Source of the DNA: Nitzschia sp. DOCU1
Taxonomy: Eukaryota; Bacillariophyta; Bacillariophyceae; Bacillariales; Bacillariaceae
Assembly (NCBI GenBank): GCA_951394045.1
Contig: OX595988.1
Span: 1,240,001-1,304,000, forward strand
Direction: 5' to 3'
Length of the DNA stretch: 64,000 nucleotides
How positions within the stretch are numbered: position 1 is the first letter of the stretch; each line of letters begins with the position of its first letter. Positions 10,095 to 20,604 of the stretch are shown here, piece by piece. Below the pieces are notes generated by a model. It had not been told where the DNA came from. It saw only the letters and a list, made by a program, of their open reading frames with translations, and searched no databases. Made by a program: the position numbers and the translations under genes.

Positions 10095-11315
10095 ATGTGG
10101 TCGTGTAACCCTGCATATGCAATATTCTGCATTTTTGTCGTCGGCACCGTCGCAGCACTGAGACCTACGCTCTCCAAGTTGCCGCCACATGCAGGGTATC
10201 ACGGAAGCGGAGCCGACCCAAGAAAACCCTTTTTCGAAGGGTGGTATCTGAGACTTGTGACCAAAAGCCAAGGTTCGATTGCACTTATTTTCCATGTCTT
10301 CGATCCCCATATTTCTAGATCCATCGGGACAAATCAGCGACAAGGTCTAGGACTGCAGGTGCTCACTCCATCCGGCAGTATTATACTTGAGAACTCGGAT
10401 GTTTCTACATTTCGAGGGGATTCACACGAGCTGGCCATACGAAATTACTTTGCTGATTCCAATGACTATTTTCGATTGACCGCCTATGGTGCCTCTGGCC
10501 GCGCTTCGTCCCCCACCAAGTCGGACGAGATTTCAAGAATCTCGTTCGACTTTGATATCTTTTCTGAAATTGGTTGGGGTGGAATCGAAGGCTACCGCCA
10601 ATTCTCCACAGCTGGTTGGCTGGCTGCTTTTCCCGTCTTCGAACCGCACTACCAGGTATTAATTAGCAAAGGCTCTACGGTGGGGTCCATGAGAGTTGAA
10701 CGAAATGACGGGGACGAGGTCCACTATGATTTAGACGACGCCACGGTCTACCTGGAGAAGAATTGGGGAGGTGCCTTCCCATCAAAATGGTGGTGGATCC
10801 AGGCCAACACATTCGCGAGCGATCTGACGGTCACTTCCACCGCGGCACGTAGGAGCATCCCACTACTTGGACAAGATGAGGAAGTGGCGCTGGTAGGCTT
10901 GCATTGGAACGGAGAATTCTTACCTTTTCCAAACGTAGAGTGGACTGTTCAATGGGGTTCGTGGCAGATTACCGGGGAATACAAGGATTATTCAGTCACT
11001 TTGACTGGAACTTGTGATTCTGCTGGTTTTCCTGTGAACTGTCCGACAACGACAGGGATGGAACCAATCGCCATGGAGACATTCAAGGGTACTCTAAGAG
11101 TACAACTTTTTCGAAACGGAAGTCTGGTCCATGGTGATTCCACCGATGACGCCTGTTTAGAGGTGGGGGGTATACCCTGGCCTTCAAAAACCTGGACTGG
11201 CAGATCAGCGATGAAAGAGCCAATCAAGACTGTTGCAATGAATGTCGAACTTGAGAGGCAGGTTTCCGATATTTTGCAAGCGGCTAGAACCTTCATAGAT
11301 ATCCCAGGATTATAA
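10095..11315 (+). CDS. Tocopherol cyclase family protein (VTE1-like)
   Basis: Tocopherol cyclase closes the chromanol ring in vitamin E synthesis, at the plastid envelope or plastoglobules. The 406-aa intronless product has the family's opening signature HAGYHGSG...FFEGWYLRLV at about residues 29-52 and the central YLEKNWGGAFPSKWWWIQAN at about 218-237, both diagnostic of this fold. A lipocalin-like second half follows, including VALVGLHWNGEFLPFP. The N-terminus is a hydrophobic signal peptide (AIFCIFVVGTVAALRP), consistent with plastid or ER entry, although no classical ASAFAP phenylalanine is present. The start is the ATG at 10095; an in-frame GTG lies just upstream. The gene begins about 75 bp after the MITE block, so its promoter may lie inside mobile DNA. 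Confidence 0.85.
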   Translation: MWSCNPAYAIFCIFVVGTVAALRPTLSKLPPHAGYHGSGADPRKPFFEGWYLRLVTKSQGSIALIFHVFDPHISRSIGTNQRQGLGLQVLTPSGSIILENSDVSTFRGDSHELAIRNYFADSNDYFRLTAYGASGRASSPTKSDEISRISFDFDIFSEIGWGGIEGYRQFSTAGWLAAFPVFEPHYQVLISKGSTVGSMRVERNDGDEVHYDLDDATVYLEKNWGGAFPSKWWWIQANTFASDLTVTSTAARRSIPLLGQDEEVALVGLHWNGEFLPFPNVEWTVQWGSWQITGEYKDYSVTLTGTCDSAGFPVNCPTTTGMEPIAMETFKGTLRVQLFRNGSLVHGDSTDDACLEVGGIPWPSKTWTGRSAMKEPIKTVAMNVELERQVSDILQAARTFIDIPGL

Positions 11316-11748
11316 TATGGTTGTCACCTAGGCCTTCAATAAACTACCCGTATTGTATTTGTCAGCACTGTGTCTGCTACTACCAGGCACTAATATCAAA
11401 TACCAGGTAGGCCGAGAAGATGGAAATGGCCGTAGGCAATCATGATGAGATCGAGTGAGTCAGTCGACCTCATGTGCTCGTCCGTTTGCGCGACGCCGCG
11501 CGGTGAACAATAGCGCGACGACTGGGACAAGATTCGAGAAGAGGGCGAGCGCGTGGACGATCTTTGCCACCCGTTGAACGTAAAAAATCAAAAATGCCCA
11601 AATAGGACCTGGCATTTTTACATCGACACATCAGTCAAGTGGTTTGACTTCAATGCAACCCTGACCCAAGCTATCACATTGAAACGCCGTTTGCCCAGCC
11701 CACAATTGCGAATAATCGTGCAGATTTAAGTTTGGTAACAAGGACACG
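11316..11748. other. Intergenic with a small inverted repeat
   Basis: 433 bp between two plus-strand genes. The only structure seen is a 9-bp perfect inverted repeat, AAAAATGCC at 11590-11598 and GGCATTTTT at 11611-11619. It lies about 130 bp before the next start codon. Confidence 0.4.
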
Positions 11749-13008
11749 ATGGCAAAGCAACAAGATCTCCGTCAACGTAAAACGGGGAACAACAAGAAGA
11801 ACAAATCCAACGACAGCGCAGCGGTGTCAAAAAACGCCAAGGCGGTGGCACCCAAGAGCACTACCATTGAAGTCGGACTGCCAAAGGAAGAGACTCTTTT
11901 AGACATATTCTTCTCGCATCCTCTTGTCAGAGTCGCACCATTTGTTCTTTTGCCCTATATTATCTACAATCTCTATTATTATGTAACGTTGAGACATCCA
12001 GAAATCATCAGCATGGCGACTCTTGGCCTGATAGCCCTCCGACCAGCATTCCAAGCAGACGATGTTCGTCAGGTACTGATCCTGGGACCAGAAATGGCCG
12101 AAAATAAGTACGTAACAGTTGGCATGGCGTCGCCTCTCCGACTAGAAATTGTGCTTGAAGGTTTCGACGCGCAAAACTACTATTGTCGCGATGGGACTGT
12201 TAGCTGGTTTCAACTAATGCGATTTTTGGAGCCACTAACAGCGGATTCAAAGAATAAGGAAGCTCGATTTGGCGCTTGGAAAGAGCTTTGTATCGACCGC
12301 AATCATACGTTCATTGAGATGTTTCACCCAAAGGAATACGCCCCGTCGGAATGTGACTCGTACTACGCTCTGCACAAATGGTCGGACTGCTGGTCCAAAG
12401 AATGCCTTTCGCTTGTCAAATCCCTCTGGGCATGTGAAAATGATGAGGTGAAAGCATGCCCCCAACAATTTTCACGCATTTTACACCAAGTACGGCATCC
12501 AATGCGCTCCATTGAGACCTTGAAAGCCGGCATCTGCCCACACCCTGAGCTGCAAAACTCCTTTCTGAATGTTGTTGCTGGGTTCTTTCCTGACCGAGAT
12601 TGGAGTTCAATGCCTTGTTTAAATGCAATGGCTTGGTATTTAGTGGACTTTCACCACCTGTTGATGAAGGCTCGAGAGGCGGGACTAGTTCACGGCCTCT
12701 TTCAGATCGAGAACACATCTCCCTGCGAAGTAGCAAAGATGGCGGGATTCGTAGACGAAGAAACCGCCTTGTATGCACCAAACTCAAAAAAGACGACCAG
12801 GGCCTGTAGAGACGATGACGTGAATGTATACGCCCAGTCGAAAGATACCTTTACAAAAGCCAAGACAGAAAACAAGGGAGATGCTGTGCTTGGGTTGGCT
12901 CCAGTTGTGTTGAAAGACTTTGGGGATCCCAATTTGGCAACCGCGGTTAAGGATTTGATCCAGAAACTTGGCTACGCCCAGGAGGGCGACTCGGAGTTTT
13001 TGGGTTAA
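11749..13008 (+). CDS. Sulfotransferase-like membrane-anchored protein
   Basis: Intronless, 419 aa. The first ~40 residues are basic and hydrophilic. A single membrane anchor follows at about residues 60-80 (VRVAPFVLLPYIIYNLYYYV), giving a type II topology typical of Golgi sulfotransferases. The segment ILHQVRHPMRSIETLKAG near residues 245-262 resembles the 3'-phosphate-binding 'vRHPl-vi-S' element of the sulfotransferase family, and GLVHGLFQIENTSPCEVAKMAGF is compatible with its later part. The N-terminal P-loop (PKSGTT) is not evident. I therefore place it as a divergent, probably Golgi, sulfotransferase-like protein with moderate confidence. It converges on the isopentenyl phosphate kinase gene with only 33 bp between the stop codons. 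Confidence 0.55.
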   Translation: MAKQQDLRQRKTGNNKKNKSNDSAAVSKNAKAVAPKSTTIEVGLPKEETLLDIFFSHPLVRVAPFVLLPYIIYNLYYYVTLRHPEIISMATLGLIALRPAFQADDVRQVLILGPEMAENKYVTVGMASPLRLEIVLEGFDAQNYYCRDGTVSWFQLMRFLEPLTADSKNKEARFGAWKELCIDRNHTFIEMFHPKEYAPSECDSYYALHKWSDCWSKECLSLVKSLWACENDEVKACPQQFSRILHQVRHPMRSIETLKAGICPHPELQNSFLNVVAGFFPDRDWSSMPCLNAMAWYLVDFHHLLMKAREAGLVHGLFQIENTSPCEVAKMAGFVDEETALYAPNSKKTTRACRDDDVNVYAQSKDTFTKAKTENKGDAVLGLAPVVLKDFGDPNLATAVKDLIQKLGYAQEGDSEFLG

Positions 13009-13041
13009 GAATAGAATCAATGCAACACATCTTGTGTTTTA

Positions 13042-14170
13042 TCAGCTCAACAGCGGTGCTATGATAGAAGCAGTTTCAATGTTCGGTTCCGCACGAATAG
13101 CCTGTTCGGCGGCAGTCGACTCGCATTTTACAATTGTCACATTTTTCCCAGATGCCGCAATAGTGGCGGCCGATTGAAGCTTTGTCTATTCGACAGGTAG
13201 AAAGCAGGTGACTTTAGAGAAATTTGAAACTTGCAATGGCCTTATCCTCGACACAAGCGCTTACCGCAAGACCACCAGTAACATCATGACTGTGGCTTGA
13301 ACTCGATGCTGCTACTTGGGTCGTAATCCGTCCCGAACTCGTGTCTACAAAAAGTTCCTTCAAAAGTTTCGCATCGGGGTTGACTCGCGGGTCTTCAGTG
13401 AAGACGCCATCAACATCTGTTATGAACACGGAATGATGAACCCAGGCGCTTGTTCCCAGAATCTCCATGATGGAGTCGCCACTCAAAATTCCACCTCCTT
13501 GTCCAAATAGACAGGCATCTCCATGGAGGACTGGGATCAGACCGGCATACAAGGTTTCTCTCACGACCCGGTCAAACATTTTGCGGACAGCAGGCTGTCT
13601 ATGGGCGTGAGCCTCGAGCCCTGGAATGCCAAAGCAAGGTGATATCCCAACGGCATTCACATTTTGTTCCAACAAAGATTCAACGACAAGTCGATTCAAC
13701 GTTTGCACTGACAATCTAGTCTCGGACACACCCCGCATAAGAAATCGGTTATCGATTGAGTCGGTGATGATGGGAGGCGGAGGGTCCTCGCTCTGCCCCC
13801 TTAACCCATAGTCTTTGGCAGAATGATGGCCAAACGAACCTGCCCCGTGGACGATGACAAATGCCAACTCCTTCATCTTCTCTGTGTCTCTTGTTGCAGT
13901 GCATTCCTGATCCTCGTCGTCCCCTCGAGCTAAGAAGGCAGAGCTCACAGATTTGGATATGGAACTTGTAAACCAGTCCAAGGCCTTGTCATTTAAATGT
14001 TCACGTGACGCTTTATTGGTGATCGAAGAACCTCCAATTTTCACGAGGACCACCTCGAACCGTTCGGCTGTCGCGTTGGCATCAGTGTCTGACTCCGAGC
14101 TCGTCGTGGCGGTAATGAGAGATACAGCTAAGAACCAACACAAAGTGCATGTGCTCATAGAAAACATCAT
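13042..14170 (-). CDS. IPK: Isopentenyl phosphate kinase, two exons
   Basis: Phosphorylates isopentenyl (or dimethylallyl) monophosphate to the diphosphate, feeding isoprenoid synthesis. Exons are complement(13265..14170) and complement(13042..13185), with a 79-bp intron (GTAAGC...ATAG). The short frame of exon 1 stops right after DVTGGLA; splicing adds 47 residues (TKLQSAATIAASGKNVTIV...), restoring the normal IPK C-terminus. The product is 349 aa. Motifs: VLVKIGGSSITNK near 41-53, VHGAGSFGHHSAKDYGLRG near 110-128 with the His that marks IPK among amino acid kinases, ILSGDSIMEIL and ITDVDGVF. The first ~22 residues are hydrophobic, suggesting entry into the secretory route, ER or plastid, which is unusual for this enzyme. 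Three ATGs occur in the first five codons; the first was taken. Confidence 0.86.
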
Positions 14171-14439
14171 TATTATAACCCGAAACAGAAAATATTTAGT
14201 ACATATTCGAAAGCAATGTTGTGGTAGGATACAACACCATTTGGACTAATCATGCATGCTATGACCAGCATCATCGACATGTCGTCGTCGGTCAAAATGT
14301 TGATGCACAGTAGGACTCAACTCGTGACTCGAAACATTTATACACTCTCCACTAAAAAATCGAGACTGTACATTTTGCCAACAACTCACTCGTGCTATTT
14401 CCTTCATTCCACATTTCTATATCCTGGCAACAACCACTG

Positions 14440-14943
14440 TCATTTATCGTCTCCTTTCATCATGACTCGGCGTCGCTTCCCCTCTCGCCATTCGACATTT
14501 TCCTTCCAGACACTGTCGTCTCCTTCGTACACTTCCCGTTTCCAAATCGGCACTCTAGCTTTCAGTTCATCAATGAGAAATTCGCAGCATTGCAAAGAAT
14601 CCCGTCGATGGGGACTAGAGCAAGTAAGAATAACGCTAGCTTCTCCAACAGGGCAGTCTCCAAGGATATGGACGGCCGCAATCTTTTTGACAGAAAACTT
14701 CTCGGTGGCTTCGACGCATAATTTCTTCAGCTCCTTCTCTGCCATTGGAATGTATCCTTCGTAGCTCAATTTTGTGACCTTCTTTCCTTGAAAGTTATCT
14801 CGCGTTATCCCGACAAATGACGATACCGCACCACAGCCAGGGTCACTGACAAAGTCGAAGCATTCTTGGAGGGTTGGCAGTTCATTCGACACTTTGATGA
14901 AATGATCTGAATTCGACTGCAGGTTTGAAGACGCTGACTCCAT
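14440..14943 (-). CDS. MOCS2B: Molybdopterin synthase catalytic (large) subunit
   Basis: MoaE/CNX6/MOCS2B: with the small subunit's thiocarboxylate it inserts two sulfurs into cPMP to make molybdopterin, needed in diatoms for nitrate reductase. Intronless, 167 aa, the usual length. Motifs: GAVSSFVGITRDNFQGKKV near 39-57, YEGYIPMAEKEL near 61-72, KIAAVHILGDCPVGEASV near 87-104, SSPHR and the C-terminal VPIWKREVYEG...WKENVEWR that builds the active site. No targeting sequence is present, so it is probably cytosolic. The start is the only suitable ATG. The small subunit is not in the window. Confidence 0.93.
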   Translation of the reverse strand: MESASSNLQSNSDHFIKVSNELPTLQECFDFVSDPGCGAVSSFVGITRDNFQGKKVTKLSYEGYIPMAEKELKKLCVEATEKFSVKKIAAVHILGDCPVGEASVILTCSSPHRRDSLQCCEFLIDELKARVPIWKREVYEGDDSVWKENVEWREGKRRRVMMKGDDK

Positions 14944-15373
14944 TGTCCATATGTATATCCCAGCTTAAAGATACAGTGAAAGCCTTCTGGATGATCGAAG
15001 TAATCTCACACCAAAATCAAAATGGTCGTTTTTGGCTTCCATTCTCTTGTGTAAGCGGACGACCAAACATCCTCTGTTGACTCGCAGCGCGCGCTTATTA
15101 TTGGCGGGAGAGAAGAGGTGCACAAGCACGGTGCGCTCACTCCGTCTATTTATGTATCGGGCGAAAGACGGTAAATAGACGTTACAGCAGCTAAATTCCC
15201 GCCTTGTCGCACGCGCCGCTGTTTGATGGGACTGCAGCCTGTTCCTCCAAATACGACGAGATGCAGCTTTGCAACAAGATACATCAGCAGGCACCAATAC
15301 ACGCAGCGAGACTCTACCATAGACTCAATGAGTAAAGACGAAGGTCAGACTAGCTTTGTTTGCACTCTTTGGG
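14944..15373. promoter_or_regulatory. Upstream region of MOCS2B with two E2F-like sites
   Basis: 430 bp between two minus-strand genes. It holds TTGGCGGG at 15101-15108 and TTCCCGCC at 15196-15203, both E2F-type core sequences in opposite orientation. No open frame here resembles a known protein. The role of the sites is untested inference. Confidence 0.35.
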
Positions 15374-16495
15374 TTATTCACTGGAGGGCTGCTCTTGAGC
15401 AGCAGGCCACTTCAGCTCATCAAGGGCTGCTTCCATTTCCTGTTCCATAGCATGCCCGGTGTACCAAAGAATAGCCTTGGGTACAATCTGCGAGCGGAAA
15501 GCTTGTGCAATGTCATAATCAGCATCGAATGTAGCTTCTAATCTCACAGCCTCTTCTTCGTTCATTTTGTCCATGTCCGGCATCGTTGGTGGCGAAAAGA
15601 AGTGGAAGAAGGATTCCTTTCTCTCCTTCTTCACTATGGTTCGAATTTGCCCCGCATTCTTCCCGGTTCCCCGTTGCTTGTGTGTGACTTCGGAAAACGT
15701 TAGGCATTTTCCTTTCTTCCAACGGATCTCACAGCCCTTGACATGTTTCAAGATGGGTTCGTCGCTGAGCAGAAGGTTCGGAACATCGTACTCCTTTGTG
15801 AGGACACTATTCTCGAAGTATTCATTTTTTGAAAAGTGAAAACTCAGCTTGAACCCTTCTCCATTTTCGTTGTCTAGGCACTTGACATCTTCCAAGGACT
15901 CTAGGCAGGTGATGTCTTCTTCGGTGAGCAGGTCGGCAATAACTTCATTGTGGGCTAGGGCAAGGACCCAAAACTGGGGGATTCCCTTGGCTTTATCCGA
16001 ATCATCTTCGTCGGTAGGATCATCGTCATGCTGGGTTGCAATCTCATCGTCGAGCTTTCCCGAAATGATGTCCGCACGCTTTTGGTACAGAGGTTGAGCC
16101 AAAGCCTGATACTTGGCTTCCAATTTGGCGCGCTCGGCGAGGTACTCTTTCATCCCTCTTTCTCTCTCCTCGTGCAAGGCCTTCAGCTGTTCAATCCGCT
16201 TTTGCATGTAGCCCGGCAATTGTTGACCTTCACTCTCGCCGTCCTCGTCGTCGTCACCATCCTCCTCCTGTTTTTGGAACAAATTCGACAAAGGGTTGGG
16301 ATTCTCGGCTGCCCTCACGACGCTCTCGGCGTAGGCCCGTACAAATTCGTTCTTTTCACAAAAACCTGATGTCAAAACGCCCTTCGCTTGTAATTTCAAT
16401 TTGAGCTCTCCAATCTTCATATCCTTGGCTTTGTCCATTTCAGCCTTGACTTTTCCCTCGAAGGAGGTTTCCGTATTTTCTCCAAGTTCTGCCAT
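15374..16495 (-). CDS. Nucleosome assembly protein (NAP1 family)
   Basis: Histone H2A-H2B chaperone. Intronless, 373 aa. An N-terminal region of about residues 25-65 (IGELKLKLQAKGVLTSGFCEKNEFV) looks like an extra small helical SAP-type motif. The NAP fold then runs from about 95: LPGYMQKRIEQLKALHEERERGMKEYLAERAKLEAKYQ is the dimerisation helix, GIPQFWVLALAHN is the family signature, then LSFHFSKNEYFENSVLTKEY and ESFFHFFSPP. The acidic C-terminal tail common in NAP1 is short here (AAQEQPSSE), although an acidic loop lies near 78-90 and 155-170. The start is the first ATG of the frame. Probably nuclear/cytoplasmic. Confidence 0.92.
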   Translation of the reverse strand: MAELGENTETSFEGKVKAEMDKAKDMKIGELKLKLQAKGVLTSGFCEKNEFVRAYAESVVRAAENPNPLSNLFQKQEEDGDDDEDGESEGQQLPGYMQKRIEQLKALHEERERGMKEYLAERAKLEAKYQALAQPLYQKRADIISGKLDDEIATQHDDDPTDEDDSDKAKGIPQFWVLALAHNEVIADLLTEEDITCLESLEDVKCLDNENGEGFKLSFHFSKNEYFENSVLTKEYDVPNLLLSDEPILKHVKGCEIRWKKGKCLTFSEVTHKQRGTGKNAGQIRTIVKKERKESFFHFFSPPTMPDMDKMNEEEAVRLEATFDADYDIAQAFRSQIVPKAILWYTGHAMEQEMEAALDELKWPAAQEQPSSE

Positions 16496-17165
16496 CTTGT
16501 CCGTATTTATACAAGCGCCTTGGTTCTACTCTATTGAACAACCTACTCACTGCGGTGTTGGGTTGTCGAGAACGGTAATTATTCGATATCTAAAAGAAGA
16601 AGGCTGAGTTGTGACTGAATGATTGAGACGAAGGACAACAAAAAGCGATGCAGCACCAAAGAATTGATGGAAGATGAGTGGTTGTCGTTAGTCGAGTTAG
16701 TCCCCCTGAGATAATGAGATGCTCATGATTGAAAACAGGATTCGGCGGCGGCCGCAGAGAGGACACACGACGGACAAGAGATAGCGCAAAAATGAGAAGC
16801 TTTTTAAAGTCCTCGACCGTTTACAGTGTAGAAAAAGTACCGTAGGATACTATGCTTTGGTTCAATTTCTCCGACACGATCAAAAGTCGGGCATGCTACT
16901 AGGTGGCGCCGGCTATTTATGTCTCCAAGAGAAACCGACAACAAGCATGGCCGTTACAGCGGCTGACGAGCTCTCAACTTCTGCCGAACGTTGTCAAGCT
17001 CATTCATTCTCGATTTGTTTCCTGATTTGTCTTTGTCCTATAAAGAGTTGCGTTGCAGGATTGATCAATTTGAGTTGTTGTGGAGGATTTGAGCAAGCAA
17101 TTTCTGGAGCCAGTATTCGAAGATAATTCCTGCATGGAAGAAGGGCGAAAACGACCGAAACGACC
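16496..17165. promoter_or_regulatory. Divergent promoter region, NAP / MYB
   Basis: 670 bp between two divergent start codons. No gene or repeat recognised. Contains the start regions of both transcripts; no confident binding site. Confidence 0.35.
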
Positions 17166-18115
17166 ATGAACTCTCATCCGCTGCAAGAAAGCAACTCCCG
17201 GCTTTGTGCTTTGAGCCCTTGTGCTTTGAGCCCAGTTCCAGCCGACATGAAGAAAGGTCAAAACGAAAATGCTACCGTCTCGATTGCTGAAACAGTATCT
17301 CGGTCACCGATCGTTCCGCCGGACAAACGTGCTGGGGCGAGGCCCACTCCAAAGTCGGCACGAAAGCCACGCCAAGTGTGGTCCCCACTGGTGAGGATTT
17401 CTTCACACTGCTAATCGTTTCAAACTTTCATTGATAGCTTTGCCACCCCATCATCCTCTAACACGTTCAATTGCGTTGTATGATTAGGAAGATAAACTTC
17501 TTGCGGACCTCTTGACGAAATATGGTCACCAAAGACCGAACTGGCCTCAGATTGCCGAGAAACTCAACCAGAGTGTCGAAACGCCGAGAAGTGGCAAACA
17601 GTGTCGCGAGCGCTTTAATAATCATTTGCGCCCAAACATCAAGAAGGGTTCTTGGACGATCGACGAGGAGCAAATGATTCGTACCATGTACCATACATTC
17701 GGTCCAAAGTAAGTTGATCGAAGTCGGTGCGCATGAAATGCTGCAGCCCTTACCCACTCGCGCTGTGCTTGTCCTTCGCAGGTGGTCCTGTATGGCAAAG
17801 CTGTTAAAGGGTCGTACAGACAATGACATCAAAAACAAGTGGTATTCCATGTACCGCAGCGGAAAAGTTCAATCGGTGGCGGCAAATGCGTCCTCCAACG
17901 GCACGCCTCTTGTGGAACAACCTTCCGGCAGCGCCGCATCGGCTTCCGTTGCCCCGCCACCCCAAGCGACTCTAGATTTCCCTCCACCATTCAGCCTTGC
18001 GCCGATTCTCCCTGGAAGCCGGTTGAAGTCTCCCAATACTTCACCTTTACAAGCACCAGACAGTTCTGGAATCGACTTTTCATATTTATGGACGGATTTG
18101 GACACGGCCTTTTAG
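17166..18115 (+). CDS. R2R3-MYB transcription factor, three exons
   Basis: Exons 17166..17390, 17488..17708 and 17782..18115 give 259 aa. Two MYB repeats are visible. The first runs from about residue 70 (QVWSPLEDKLLADLLTKYG...NWPQIAEKL...SGKQCRERFNNHLRP), the second from about 126 (KKGSWTIDEEQMIRTMYHTFGPKWSCMAKLLKGRTDNDIKNKW). The Trp spacing and the RTDNDIKNKW recognition helix are intact. The third exon begins inside the second repeat, at the Lys-Trp junction, so splicing is certain from the motif. The C-terminal ~90 residues are Ser/Pro/Ala-rich and end in an acidic-aromatic segment (GIDFSYLWTDLDTAF), likely an activation region. Nuclear DNA-binding regulator; target unknown. The start is the ATG following a short 5' leader; another ATG lies 27 codons in. 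Confidence 0.88.
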
Positions 18116-18298
18116 TCGATCGATTGAAAAGGCTGGTTGGATTGTATCTTCGATCGTAGGCATCGAGTAGAAAGCGGCCTTCTAGGCTGATTTGGCCTAT
18201 TGTACAGCTAGGGCTACGTAACATAGTACTGTGAGATTTGCAAGAACGTGCTATAATCCATCATCGTTGTCCTTACCCGAGGCCGCCTCAAATATCCC

Positions 18299-20604
18299 TT
18301 AAGGACGCTCTCGGTGGGACAGCCGAAATCGACGAGCAAGCTTCATCCTGACATCCGCGGGGAACATTTCTGGGATATCATGTATGTCTACCTCCACATC
18401 ACTCAGCTGGGCGTACATGCACTGGCACCGGACAAGTACTGGAAACTTTGGCGTCTCGTCGTCGGATGCTACATCAGGCTCGATCTCGAATCGCGCTTGC
18501 AGCTGAAACTTTTCTCCACCCCCCAGCTCCGAAACGCACCAGATCACACTGCGTTTCGAGGCATTCCATACTCCTCCTGCTGGTGACGTCGTCAAAGATT
18601 CACCTCGCACTACTGGTGGAACACCCATGATGATAGTCAGATCGGTTAGATTGTCCTCGTTGTGTGGATTCGAACTGATCTGGAGTGCGACCCGCCAATG
18701 CGAGCCTTCTAACCGCACGCGTGTTTGAACCCTCTGCGAACAGAAAGTGTGAGGACATATAAAGAAAGAAAGCCATGCATACGGTCGCTACTTACAATAG
18801 GCACAGGTCGAAGTTCCGTCCCGCATTTGTATCGCATCACGGGGAAATAGTTATCCCCCTTGGGAACCGAGACAGTAAATCTGTAGTCGGGCCGTTGACT
18901 AGGCGGTTCTTGATGAATGGTATCTGCCATGTCTTCGGCAAACTTCTTGTTTTCCTGAATGGACTGGATATGGCTGGATGGATCTCGTATCGAAAGGTAA
19001 AATGGCGTGGCCTTTTCTGTGGTGGACTTGACTTGAACTTGTATCACGCCTTCCACTGAGCAAGAGGACATCTTTGACAACTTATAGAAGCAAGTGAGAT
19101 CCTCATTCAATGCCACGTTGACTTGAACTCTAGGCATTTCTGTACGGGCCGAATGACGTGAACCATCGTTTCCAAACGCATCGCCACCAAATCCAGCATC
19201 CATCGGCAATCCATGATTCTCAAAGAGAGCCCCACCAGCTCTCCGCGACGATGCCGTGGTTTCAGAAGCAGTTGATGCAGTTTCATTTGAACCAGTCGCA
19301 AAAGGGTCAAAATTGCTGCTTTGACCGGAACCAGATTCAAGGCTTCGTTGTGACCGCTGATTTCCAAAACTTCCGTTTCCGTTGTCCATACCCCAACTCG
19401 ACTGCGTAGTTTCCGACGACGACGGGCGGCGATTCGTAGGGCGGTTCCTTCCTGAGTGATCCATGCTGGGCCGTCGGGCTCTGGCGCCAGTGTCTTTGTT
19501 CGACGCCATCAAAGCTGGTACAGACATCTGGCGCGATTTGTTGCCGCCGACAACACGCGCGGTGTCCTTCTTAGGTTGTTTCAACTGTAGCTTCGAGGCC
19601 CCAGATTTGACACTGGAGTTATCGGAAACATTAGCCGTCGTAGAAGCTGCCTCTCGCGTCGATTTGGCTTCGCCCCGGAAATCGAATCCATCCAGATCGG
19701 CGTCGCGTCCAATTTTTCTCCGCCGTAACTTGGTGCTCTTCTCATTAGCTTTCCCCTCGAACTTACGAAAAATCGTATCACTCTCGGCTACTGACAAGAC
19801 TGCCAATCGCTCCACCACAATTCGAGCCTGATCTGATGAATTAACCGAAAGCGGGTTTTCAAAATCGGCGTCCGCCGTCATCCCAGCACTCTTTTTCTTA
19901 CCCCCCAACAATCCACCTTTCACGTCATCCGATTCTGCAAAATGATGGTAGTCTTGACCGTTCGCCATGTTATTGGTCAGCCGGATTTCCTCATCGGTGA
20001 GAAGTATGGATATGATTAATGACGCGCATGAAGTTGGATCTTCAGTCCCCGCTTGTGCCAAAATATCTACACAATCTCGCATCCGTTGAGGCAATGAATA
20101 GTGCAGTGATGACATGGCGAAAACAGACGGCAACCCAGCCATACCGACACATAAAATAACTCCTGTAACGTCCTTCTCCACCCCCTTCGTACTGGCACCA
20201 GCCTCCGCAGTTTTGGGGGAACGCACTATTAATGGAACCAAAGCAGAAATAGCAGCTTTGTCTCTGACCAGTTTGTAGTGCAGCCCGAGGCCTCTTCCTC
20301 TCATGGGGCGGAATACCTGCGTATCAACTAGAAGCCGCTCGTCTTCCTTGAGCAACGCATCCGCCATCTTGTCGGCCGAGTCGTTGCCTGGCCGCATCGC
20401 CCTGTAGATGGACACCAAATACTGATGGAGTTCCTGAACCGCTTCCGAAGCAGTCCCCTGAGATATCGTCGACATCGGTGACGGGAGAAGAAGGGGCTCT
20501 CTCATTTGAACGGAAGACCCATCTCCGCTTATTTCGCTTTTTGATAGTAGCGCAAGAGAGACAAACTCGGGGGCCGGAGCGGCCCGTGAAAATAAGAGCC
20601 GCAT
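18299..20604 (-). CDS. Muniscin-like protein with C-terminal mu-homology domain
   Basis: Exons complement(18796..20604) and complement(18299..18733), 62-bp intron with GTAAGT donor and CGCAG acceptor; 747 aa. From about residue 510 to the end it resembles the mu-homology domain of muniscins/adaptor medium chains (VQVNVALNEDLTCFYKLSKMS, then VEGVIQVQVK, the Tyr-rich RFTVSVPKGDNYFPVMRYKC, RVQTRVRLEGSHWRVALQ, and ECVSELGGGEKFQLQARFE-like strand order). The middle (about 250-500) is low-complexity, Ser/Arg/Gly-rich with DPF motifs (FDPFATG) that could bind adaptor ears. The N-terminus is helical but shows no F-BAR. That layout resembles the plant TML / TSET TCUP subunit more than FCHo. Likely a clathrin-endocytosis adaptor at the plasma membrane; this role is inference. 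Confidence 0.65.
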
